Shown here: positions 55,880 through 64,000 of the stretch, in pieces
Position numbering within the stretch: position 1 is the stretch's first letter
How the letters are laid out: every line of letters starts with the position of its first letter
From: Penium margaritaceum
Taxonomy: Eukaryota > Streptophyta > Zygnematophyceae > Desmidiales > Peniaceae
Length of the DNA stretch: 64,000 bases
Direction: 5' to 3'
Assembly (NCBI GenBank): GCA_023375785.1
Contig: SZWC01002441.1
Location: 53,232-117,231 of the forward strand
The notes under the pieces: generated by a model
Told to the model about the DNA's origin: nothing
Databases searched by the model: none
The model's input: the letters and a program-made list of their open reading frames with translations, nothing else
Made by a program: the position numbers and the translations under genes

Positions 55880-56405
55880 GCACCGCTTCAACTACTGCAA
55901 GTTGATGACGCACAGCTGCTCCCTCGCTTCCACCACTTCCGACTCCTTCCCCTCACTTTGCCACAACGGCAATGTGAGATCTTTCCCGTCCGCCTTCACG
56001 ACCACCCAGTTGCACCTCCAATCGACCTCTGGATTGCAAGCATGCAACCAATCCCGGCCGATCAGGCAATGGTAATCATCCATAGGGCACGTGTGGAATT
56101 CCATGTCGCACACCAACTCACCCATATGGACCTTGTGCTTGACGAGAGGCCTGCCGCACTCCACTCACCTACCGTGCCTTGGCCGACGTCCCCGGCTTCC
56201 GTGTGGGCTCCAACCTCGTCGCCAACTTGTCGTTGAAGAAGCTATGGCTCGTGCCGCCATCCAACATTCCGCGTAGCTTCCTCCGACCGTTTAAACTCCC
56301 CTCCGAAATCTCAAGAACCAGCTCCATGATGATCCCTGGAAACTGCTGGGTCTCACCTTCATTCCACAATAACACTTGAGGCAGCTCCTTAATCGGCAAA
56401 AGCCT
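55880..56405 (-). pseudogene. Gypsy-4 protease
   Basis: LRGMLDGGTSHSFFNDKLAT is the active-site region, with the DGG/DSG form at its centre, followed by GRPLVKHKVHMGELVCDMEF and NCLIGRD-like sequence, as in Gypsy-2. The hAT lies just upstream in the reading direction. Confidence 0.8.
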
Positions 56406-56413
56406 TTTGGGGC
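56406..56413. repeat. 8-bp target duplication of the hAT, left copy
   Basis: TTTGGGGC, matched by TTTGAGGC at 60997-61004 (7 of 8). Eight-bp duplications are the rule for hAT elements. Confidence 0.85.
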
Positions 56414-56560
56414 TAAGGGTACACACCGATGCTGAATCGCGATTCTCTGAGTAGAATCGGGATTGCGAGGCGGTGCCACGAGGCAGAATCGGAATCGTGA
56501 TACCCAAGCCAGGTATCGCGATTCCTCTAGATATCACGATTCTTGACGATTCTACCACAT
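56414..56560 (+). repeat. hAT left end: terminal inverted repeat and subterminal motifs
   Basis: It begins TAAGGGTACAC. Six or more GAATCG/CGATT-type motifs follow within 150 bp, in both orientations, including AATCGCGATT palindromes. A block near 56490-56540 is partly mirrored at 60790-60930. Confidence 0.82.
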
Positions 56561-57641
56561 TGTCATGAGACAGTGATTGCATGTACCCTACCAACGACGG
56601 AACCCAAGTTTGTGACATTTGACAACATATATTTTACCATATTTTCAAACAACGTTGTCAGGTTTTCACCACCTGCATCAAGACTGTACTATAAAATGCA
56701 CGTATGTTGTTAAAGAAGTCACTGATTATCTGCACTTGTACACTTCTAACATAATGTTACATTCATGTCTCTCAGCACAAAAGACCCGTGTATGTTATTT
56801 GTTCTCTTTCTACCAGACTTCACATAACACGTTGCATGGATCATCTGCCTGTTTTCAATGAAGATTTGAACATTGTAAAGATACATGCAATTCATTGCAT
56901 TACATTGCAGCAACACACAGGCCGTAATTGAGAGCAACAAACAGTGGAGATGTCAAATATCATTGCATTCAGTGGAATTACAGAAGCTTTGCAATGGCAT
57001 GAAGTTTATCCTTACTACACTACTCTAATCCTCCTCCTCATCCTCCACGTCGTTCCCCATTGCATCCTCCATCTCCTCGTCATCATTCAACTTAAAAATC
57101 TCCAGACCTTCCAACATCTCTGCCGCTTTACCAACCAACTGTTCCAACTCCGCCTTCTTGCGGAGATCGTTCATCCTCTTCTCCTCCGCGATGAGCTCCT
57201 CCGCCACGACGCCATGCGGGCTGGCGGAAAGTGGCGGAAGTTTGGCTCGTTGATCCAGCTCTTCATGGTGAGGAGTTTTTCAACGGTCGGGTGGGCCAGC
57301 GACTGCCGAAAGTCGGTGACGATGTGGCGTCCCAAGGAGAAGAGCCGCTCCGATGGTGTCAACGTGGCAGGCACACCGAAGTGGTCCATGGCTGCGAGGT
57401 GGAATGTTGGGAACGCCTTCGCCACCTTCTTGTAGTACTTCAGCGCCTTGGTTTTCTGCTCCTTGTTGTCGAGAGTAGCCCACCTTGAGACCTCCGCCTC
57501 CAGCGTGCCCACCTCCTCCTCTTCCACTTCTGCCGGTCGTGGCTCCATGAACATGTCGGCGTACGGGTCAGCAAGTGCAGCTTCCATGAGCTCATTTTCC
57601 TCTGTCGGAGGGCGGGGCCTCAGCCTGCGACTTGTGCCAGC

Positions 57642-57938
57642 CTGCAGCATGCACACACATGCATGTGTGTCAAACATGCATGCAGGTGCAGTTTGTTAGA
57701 AGCTTAAACAAGCGGCATTCCTGAACAGGAGAATGCAAAAAAAAAAACTGCTGAGCTGTGTAACCGAAGCTGCAACAATATGCAACTGAAGAGAAAGTGC
57801 AGCAGAATGCAAAAAATCCCCTGTAAGTTAAACACTACTTTAACTGCAGACACGGTAGTGCAACAGATTTGCATTTTACCACAAGTGAACAGAAACTGTG
57901 CCATTGTGCACACCAAAATGGACAGTCATGGGTAGCAC
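57642..57938 (-). other. hAT transposase intron 2
   Basis: Minus-strand donor CCCAG|GTGCTA at 57938 and acceptor CTGCAG ending at 57642, 297 bp, phase 0. It is AT-rich compared with the flanking coding DNA. It joins SSSQ to AGTSRRLRPR. Confidence 0.75.
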
Positions 57939-57995
57939 CTGGGAGGAGGATCCAGCACTGGAGGCTGCTCCACTTGAGCCTTGCTGTGAGTTCAC

Positions 57996-58133
57996 CTGAA
58001 GCATGATCACATGCAGTGCACAGAAAACACTTTTTACAAATAAGGAACCCGGGATAGAAACTGAGACGGACAAGTGAAAAGCCAGTACACTTTTTTAGGC
58101 ATTGAGCAGAAATGTGCAGCAGAAGTGACTCAC
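57996..58133 (-). other. hAT transposase intron 1
   Basis: Minus-strand donor CAGTG|GTGAGT at 58133 and acceptor GCTTCAG ending at 57996, 138 bp, phase 0. It joins NASGAV to VNSQQGSSG. Confidence 0.78.
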
Positions 58134-59823
58134 CACTGCACCACTGGCGTTGGTGGTGGTGGTGTTGCCCTGAGTTGACGTTGCTGTATCAGCAGCCTCA
58201 TGCTCCGCCTCCACCCCCTCGTGATAAGGCCGCAACAACTCTGTCACGCGCACCTCGAGATCGGCCGGCGTGAGAAACCCCATGAGCTTGTGCGTACTTG
58301 GGTAGTGCTGCAGGCGAAACCGCGGGTCCAATGCCGTTGCCAGAAGATGCCGATCGGTGCACAGCCGAGCGTACTTCTCCAATTTTGTGGAGGCGTCCGT
58401 GAACCCACTCTTCATGCCGACAAGCATAAGCTCCTTGTTGTTGAGCTTTCCTGCTTTACCACGCTGCCTGCTCTTCCGCTCGGCTGCCGTTGACTTCACC
58501 AACCACTTTGCCAGCTTGTCCAGCATGTTGTCGCAGAAGGGGATCACCAGAGACTGCGTAGGATACTTGCTCCCGCTGATTGTGTCCATGTAGGACTTGA
58601 ACGGCGTCAGAATGACAATGACCAATGCAACAAGCTCCCGCTCCTCAAACATAGGGAGCAGCACTGCACCGTCCCGACCATAGCCCTTCAACCACCCTTC
58701 AGATGTCAAGAGTTGAGTTCCACCTGGTCTCAGTGTCCAGGTGGCGAGACTCGTCTTTCAGCCCAGCGGCTGTCACCTGTGAAATGAGCGACTGTTCACG
58801 TAGTGTGCTGCAAGTGGCAAAGACCGCGACTGCACGGCACTTTGACACAATCTCAGCGACCTGAGGCAGCTTGATGAGGTCCTGCACGGCCAAGTTCATC
58901 ACATGGCCAAGGCAGCGGATGTGGCCGGCATTGGCGAAGGACGGCTTCTGAGGGACGATGTAGTTGTTGATCAGCGAGTCGTTGATGCTCTCGTTGTCTA
59001 CGGTGAGGCAGAAAACCCGATCCCAGAGCCCCCAGTCCTTCAGCGCCCGCAACAGTGCCTCAAAGAGAACCTCAGCAGTTGGACTCACAGGAATGGCTGG
59101 GAAAGAGAGGGAGTATTCCATGAGCTTGTATTCGTCAACCCAGTGAGCTGTAACTCCCAGGTATTTCATGTTGGCGTTGCTCTTCCACCCATTAGCGGTG
59201 AATGAGATGGCCGACTCCATGCCCTCCAACTGCTTCCTTATCCGCGCCTTAAATGCCGCGGCCACAAGAGCAATCTGCCGGCTTATGGTCATGTGTCCCG
59301 GCAACTCTGCGCTTGGGTTGCAGTGGAAAAATGCCACCTCCAGCCAGTCCGACTCCATCGACAAGAACGAGACGTTCTTGTCGATGACGTGCTTCCATAT
59401 GCACTGGAAGTAGCGCTTGTTGAAAACCGCGCCAACGCCAGTCATGCCTCGCGATGCGATGCTGTTCTCTGGACCTGCGGCCTCGGTGGCAGCCTCAACG
59501 GGCACGGTAACCGCGTTTGCGGCACTCAACTAGTTCCACGCGTCTTGCTCCTTCGCCTCCTTGTACTGCTGCTTGTGACTGTTGCGCAGGTGTTTCCACA
59601 TGTTGCAGGTGTTTCCATCTTTGCAGGAATAGCCCTCTGGCCGCTTGTTGCACAATAGGCATTTTGCCTTCCTCTCCACCAACCCCTTGATTACTTTGAA
59701 ATACGGCCACACTACCGAGGGCTTCTGCTTGCCCTTGTCACCATCTCCTTCATCCCCGGAAGACGAAGATGATTCGTCATCCGGTGGTGGTGGTGGCGGG
59801 TCGTCGTATGCAACCTGGGTCAT

Positions 59824-60730
59824 GGTGCATGGCTGACTTCGGCCGGGCGGCGATTTTTCCTAAGTGCAAAATCGGGACAAGTAGCACCTCGGGAGGTAAT
59901 GGCTGGTGCGGTCGACCCACTGCGGGCTCACTACTTCGAGCTCACTGCCGGCCTGGTGCGCTAAACCACGACGACGTGGTTCGTTAAGTCGGTGGTGTCC
60001 GCGGAAGTGCCGATGCCTGTCTAGGAGCAACCCCCTTGCTAAGCCACGGATACCCCCCCCCCCACACCTCCGGCCGTCATTCGGTTACTCATTATGGCCG
60101 GACGGGTGGGGGGGGGGGGGAGGAGGGGGGATGAACGGATGGAGCGCATGATTCGTTCGATCCATCCAACACCAACGGCAATTGATCACTGTCGGCGGTT
60201 TGCTGACAAAGAACTCGCCGCCGGCGGGAGGCTGTCAGCGATAAAAAGTGTTGTTATCTGAAAACCTCACGGTTTGAACTTATGAACTGAGTTCAAATCG
60301 TGATTTGGGAAAGTGACATTCAAGACAAGTAAAATCGGTGGTCGAAAATGGAACACTGGACCTTGGACAGGATTGCGATCATGCATGCAGCATCCAGGTA
60401 GCAAAGATACGTTTTTCGAGGATCGCATATGGAAATTAATTTGTGTAGAGTAAAAGAACCTACGATGGGTACGGTAATAAACGCGTACACAAACACTGCA
60501 GAAAAGGCAGTAAACTTGAATGAAAAGTTCTTGCACATGCGGTGAATGGATATTGCAACCTCGTCCTCAAATGAATGCCAGCAATGCGATTGCATGAACC
60601 ATACCAACCAATGAGGGGTAAGAACTCTGTCATGAGAGTGCTGACTGGGCAACACCAAAAAAGAGTTTCAAACTTGGGTACATGCAAATTCGAACCGGAC
60701 CGTTGTGAATTTTTTAGTGTGGTGTAGACA
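59824..60730. other. hAT 5' non-coding region
   Basis: About 900 bp upstream of the transposase start with no supported coding frame. It should contain the promoter. It includes the C/G-run hairpin. Confidence 0.55.
60053..60120. repeat. Poly-C / poly-G hairpin inside the hAT
   Basis: A C run of about 11 nt (60053-60063) with CCGGCCG pairs with CGGCC...G run of about 13 nt (60108-60120) across a loop of about 20 nt. Run lengths may be affected by sequencing error. Confidence 0.7.
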
Positions 60731-60739
60731 TCACAGACC

Positions 60740-60996
60740 AAGAATCGCAAGTACACAAGGTACCCAGTACTTTAAGACAGTTCATCGCGATTCTGAAGAT
60801 CCGCGATACCTGGGGATGGCCCGGGGGAGAGGGGGAGGGCGGGGAGGGGAGGGAGCCCCCCCCCCTCCCACTGGGGAAGAAGTCGTTCCGATTCCGATGC
60901 AATTCCTTCCCCATGGAATCGGAATCGTGGGTACAACGAGGAATCGTAGAACCGCGGTACTTTCATCGCAATTCTGAGAACCTGGGTGCACCCTTA
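60740..60996 (-). repeat. hAT right end: terminal inverted repeat and subterminal motifs
   Basis: It ends GTGCACCCTTA. Within 250 bp there are at least eight GAATCG/CGATTC-type motifs in both orientations (for example around 60739, 60785, 60888, 60918, 60941 and 60967), plus a G-rich stretch at 60825-60860. Confidence 0.82.
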
Positions 60997-61004
60997 TTTG
61001 AGGC
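60997..61004. repeat. 8-bp target duplication of the hAT, right copy
   Basis: TTTGAGGC; see 56406-56413. Confidence 0.85.
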
Positions 61005-62030
61005 TAGTGATGTCCCTTGCGGATGAAATACTTGCAACAATAGGTCTCCTCCTCCTCACTGCTGCTGCCCGTTTCCCTACTGTGCTTTGCACTTGGGGCA
61101 ATCCCGCTTGCGATGTCCCTACTCGCCACAAGCCCAACACTTGCCTCTCGGTCCTTGCTGTCCGTCCAGGCCCCGCTGCCCGGCGTGGAATGCATCCACC
61201 TCCATGGGCACAGCCTGACCCGGCTGCTCCACCCGTGGTTGTGTTGCATAGCTGGTCCAGCACGCATTGTAGCTTACCACGTCGATGCACTCCACCTCCG
61301 AGACTAACTCTGCAAAGGTCCGCAATCCGAGCACCGCGAGTTCACGTTGGACGTGTGGCTTCAGGCCGTCATGGTAGCGGTAGTACGCCCCTACGCCCGA
61401 GAGGTTGTCAATCTACGCCGCCAAGGCCATGAAGCGTGTGATGTAGTCCTGGACCGATCCGCCTTGCTTGAAGTGCTTGATATTGTCACGTGCGACCCGG
61501 CTGCCGTTGAGGAGGTCGAAACGCGCCTGGAGCATCGTCTCGAATTGCTCCCACGTCTCTGGCTTCTCCGTCAACGCCCGCACACCAAGCTGCACTTCCC
61601 ACCCCAGCGGTAGACTCAGCAATGGTTGAAGCCGTTGCCCCCATCCCATCCGGCAACCCAGCGGCGTTCCATCGGCACAATGTTGACCACCACTGCAGCG
61701 CCATTCCCCGGAGTAGTGTAGGTGCATACTCCAGTCTTGTGGCATCTTCTCCCACGGAAACGTCCAACGCCGTGAAGTACGAGTTCACCGTGAAGAGCCA
61801 GTCCCTCACACTTTCCTTGCCAGTGTAAAACTCTGGCTACTTCGGCTTGGGCCGCTGAAAGGCAGGTGTGGATGCCAATGCGACATCCCCCGACGCACTG
61901 CTCCCTTGGCCGACGTACCTCGCCTCAACCTCTGCAGGCAGCTGCTGGTTCCCTTGGCGCAACTCGTCCAGAGCACGCCAGATCTCCTCCATGAGGTAGG
62001 CCTGGTCGTATGCCGCTGCTGCCATGGTTC
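61005..62030 (-). pseudogene. gag: Gypsy-4 gag
   Basis: The start MAAAAYDQAYLMEEIWRALD near 62022 matches the Gypsy-2 gag start. PTLLRGMALQWWSTLCRWNA, TWEQFETMLQARFDLLNGSR and VQDYITRFMALAA make the gag core, followed by RTFAELVSEVECIDVVSYNA and a zinc knuckle beginning CWACGE near 61119-61135. The element is broken. Confidence 0.83.
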
Positions 62031-62120
62031 CGGTTTTGATAAAAACATTTCTAGCCAAACGGAGTGTGGCAGATCTGGTGCCTCCCTTGGGTCCGCACAA
62101 AGCCGAGCGAACGTCCACAT

Positions 62121-62132
62121 GCTCTGATACCA
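62121..62132 (-). other. Gypsy-4 primer-binding site
   Basis: On the minus strand TGGTATCAGAGC, two bases from the 5' LTR. Confidence 0.92.
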
Positions 62133-62134
62133 AA

Positions 62135-63056
62135 TGTGAACCGAGGGGCATCCGGCGTGACGGTCACCCTGAGTCCCTGGGAAAAACCTGCCAACCCTTC
62201 GACCCCTTGGTGTGTGGGCAAACCCTAGAGATGTCGCACGACCCTCTCCTAGTGGCAAGAACGCTGCAAGTGACTGAGGTTCCCGCTGTATGACTCTCTC
62301 GGCGGCGTTTGCACCAAGGTGCGCTCCGGACGACTTGGAGGATCAAATGGACGTGTACGAGGCAATACTTGGAACACAAGAAGATTCGGACAAGGAATTA
62401 ATCCTTTAGACTTAATAGATCAGTACAAGGAAATGTACAGAGTCTCTGGGTAAGATTGTTATACGTAGAACAATCCCTAGGTTTCCTTGTGTACCAGCCC
62501 TTATGAGCCAGCCAAAATCTCCTCGGCGCTCCGAAGCACTCTACCAAGACTCATTCATGCAAATAACACATGCATCATGTAGTACGTGCCACGTGTTCTA
62601 ACGCACCAAAGAACGCCTCAATCCATGAAGAAACTGCTAAGTTATGGCCGTTTGAGTACTTCATGTGTGACGGTCGTTGGCAGCACCGCTAGCGGAGGTC
62701 ACGGCCGCTTGAAGCGCCCTTGCTTGCGAATGCAGCTCCATCTGCCATCCCGAAGCACCCATGGCCCCCAATGAACCTTGCCTCATTGGCTAAGCATCCA
62801 TCCAGGGACGCTTCGGCTGCAGTGGACGAGAAAGTCGTTCCACCGTGTTCAGGGTTGAACCGGTACGTCTCCTATTTCTGGAGGTGCGCCTTCAACCTTT
62901 GCACGGCCATATATTTCTCGTCCCTGCACCGAATGACCTGGTTCTTGGGTCGATTTCACACGGTTTTTCATGTAGAACACAATGAAAGCATCAAAATATG
63001 CATCCGATGTCATTATTTTGACGTTATCACCGCCTCGACCTGCGACTCCCATAACA
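62135..63056 (-). repeat. Gypsy-4 5' LTR
   Basis: On the plus strand TGTGAACCGAGG to CTCCCATAACA, 922 bp, paired with 51974-52896. Confidence 0.92.
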
Positions 63057-63061
63057 GTAAG
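63057..63061. repeat. Target-site duplication of Gypsy-4, right copy
   Basis: GTAAG, as at 51969-51973. Gypsy-3 resumes after it. Confidence 0.88.
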
Positions 63062-64000
63062 CGACAAGGGAAGGGGAAGCAAGCCACAAAGGAAGCAGAG
63101 AAAGCAACAAAGGATTCGGAAAACAAGGAGAGCCGGGATTAGATGGTGTTAATCTTGGCTCCTCTTAGCCCAAATATCCAGTTGACCGTCCATCTGAATG
63201 CCTTACGACAATTAAGGGGGTTTGTGAGGTCAAGACATGGGATACGGGGTATGAGGAGGAATAGCCTGCACTTCTCTTGGGGGCACGAGTGAAAGGCGTC
63301 AAGGGGAAGGTGGGGATTCTATTGTATTGTGGCGCAAGCTACAGTTTTGTGAGCATGGAGTGTGCTTGGAACTGGGGCCTTGCACTCACGAGCAAGAAGT
63401 GGACAGCTGACCAAGTGGATGTCACGATTGAAGTGGGGTACCTGGCCCGTCCCCTCCTTCGCGTGGAGAAGCTTCACATAACGACCGTATACCGGGTGTG
63501 ACCAATGAAGGATTATGATATGATCCTTGGTCGTGTCTTCCTCTACAAACACAACCCCACCATCAATTGGGAGGAAAGCACCATCTCAGTCAAGCTCAAA
63601 GACAAGGAGTATCCCCTACCTACATGGTCCGAGGAAGAGGCTGCGGAGGAGGAGACTTGCGGGGAGGAACTGTTGCAGTAGTCCACGCCTTGCAAGGAGG
63701 AATCAGCGCCTATGATGTTGAACTTGGTGCAGCTGAAGCATGCGATTCGAAAAAATGAGCAGATTTCTTTGGCATTCGTGCGAGATGTGGAGGACAATTT
63801 CGACAAACTAGAGGATGTGGTGCCTGTTGTGGCGCATTGTGCAACTTATGAACAACCAAGCGGCCAAGTCAAGTTTGCCGCGGTGCCCGAGTGGCTGCTA
63901 TCTTGGTGCAGGCCCATATATTGCAATCGTTTCAATTCAAATTTTTCGAGTTGTAATCGACGTTTATGATCTCGGATTACTTGATTTGGAAGGTGTGTAT
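63062..64000 (+). pseudogene. Gypsy-3 gag end, protease and following region (partial)
   Basis: A Lys/Glu-rich end of gag is followed by a protease: VKGKVGILLYCGASYSFVSM as the active-site region (about 63300-63360) and DYDMILGRVFLYKHNPTINW near 63510-63570, the second conserved half. After an acidic stretch, QLKHAIRKNEQISLAFVRDV leads towards the reverse transcriptase, which would lie beyond the window. The element is broken. Confidence 0.75.

Larger units (their letters stand above)
57025..59823 (-). pseudogene. hAT transposase
   Basis: Start at 59823 (MTQVAYDDPPPPPPDDESSS). The BED zinc finger has WPYFKVI, CLLC and HLRNSH. A single in-frame TAG (59530-59532) separates it from the catalytic part. 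There LTVDNESIND and CLGHVMNLAVQD (the CxxH motif) and TETRWNSTLD are typical of hAT transposases. A frameshift near 58700 is followed by more of the same domain (KLEKYARLCTDRHLLATALD, DPRF). After two introns the hATC dimerisation domain reads FPTFHLAAMDHFGVPATLTP, SERLFSLGRHIVTDFRQSLA. A second frameshift near 57215 precedes an acidic coiled-coil end (AEELIAEEKRMNDLRKKAEL). The enzyme cuts at the inverted repeats and makes 8-bp duplications. Three lesions in all. Confidence 0.92.
56414..60996 (-). mobile_element. hAT DNA transposon nested in Gypsy-4
   Basis: 4,583 bp with short terminal inverted repeats (TAAGGGTACAC / TAAGGGTGCAC read inward), an 8-bp target duplication and a minus-strand transposase gene with BED finger, catalytic part and dimerisation domain. 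Both ends carry many short repeats built on GAATCG/CGATTC, the expected subterminal binding region. Alignment to Gypsy-2 shows the host element is continuous on both sides of the insertion. The transposase has three visible lesions, so the copy is nearly complete but not functional as read. Confidence 0.93.
51974..63056 (-). mobile_element. Gypsy-4, chromodomain Ty3/Gypsy element nested in Gypsy-3, holding a hAT
   Basis: A minus-strand element of 11,083 bp, or about 6.5 kb without the hAT (56414-60996). LTRs are 923 and 922 bp, about 90% alike, with TG...CA ends and 5-bp duplications GTAAG. Gag, protease, reverse transcriptase, RNase H, integrase and chromodomain are all recognisable, the reverse transcriptase part being the best kept of the Gypsy elements. 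It is of the same family as Gypsy-2. It is broken, with about six to eight breaks besides the hAT insertion. Confidence 0.93.
50037..64000 (+). mobile_element. Gypsy-3, Ty3/Gypsy element, split by Gypsy-4 and cut by the window end
   Basis: Plus-strand element with a 5' LTR (start approximate), an initiator-Met primer site and gag up to 51973. Gypsy-4 (51974-63056) follows, with GTAAG at both sides. Gypsy-3 then continues from 63062 with protease and the start of the next region to the window end. Its LTR shares blocks with Gypsy-2, so the families are related. The visible part is broken, with several breaks. Confidence 0.85.

Overview
The window looks like nuclear DNA of a streptophyte, that is a land plant or a charophyte alga such as a stonewort; I cannot name the genus from sequence alone. 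The grounds are: primer-binding sites TGGTATCAGAGC, complementary to plant initiator-Met tRNA; chromodomain Ty3/Gypsy elements; a plant-type MULE transposase with a SWIM zinc finger; GT-AG introns of about 100-300 bp; and hexamer microsatellites. I found no intact host gene, rRNA, tRNA or CRISPR array. About 85% of the window is transposable elements, mostly nested LTR retrotransposon fossils.

Layout. 1-3247: AT-rich to mixed non-coding DNA with a microsatellite, several short perfect hairpins and a 30-bp repeat array. 3253-12296: Copia-1 (+), the youngest element, with LTRs about 97% alike and 5-bp target duplications CATCT. 12302-14509: a 640-bp alternating purine-pyrimidine microsatellite, a 23-G run and a second 30-bp array that reverses orientation in its middle. 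14739-31372: Copia-2 (-), whose 3' LTR is split by the chromodomain element Gypsy-1 (-, 14761-23391). Copia-2 is bounded by two directly repeated copies of a 229-233 bp sequence. 31606-36267: a decayed MULE transposase gene (+) and flanks. 36273-49736: Gypsy-2 (+, duplication CCAAG), whose 3' LTR holds Copia-3 (+, 42433-49343, duplication CGAAG). 50037-64000: Gypsy-3 (+, runs off the window), split in gag by Gypsy-4 (-, 51974-63056, duplication GTAAG), which is in turn split by a hAT DNA transposon (56414-60996, duplication TTTGRGGC).

How it fits together. The genes are selfish-element machinery: gag, protease, reverse transcriptase, RNase H and integrase for the LTR elements, and cut-and-paste transposases for the MULE and hAT. 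Nesting plus LTR divergence gives a local insertion order, with hAT inside Gypsy-4 inside Gypsy-3, Copia-3 inside Gypsy-2, Gypsy-1 inside Copia-2, and Copia-1 most recent by LTR age.

The observations most worth a second look are: the 229-bp repeat abutting both ends of Copia-2; two back-to-back near-perfect hairpins at 16849-16952; the inverting 30-bp arrays on both sides of Copia-1; a 506-bp perfect tandem duplication separated by a single N, which is probably an assembly artefact; and the pattern of MULE stop codons, all explicable by C-to-T change. I did not find a convincing new biological system. All identities and percentages are counts by eye.
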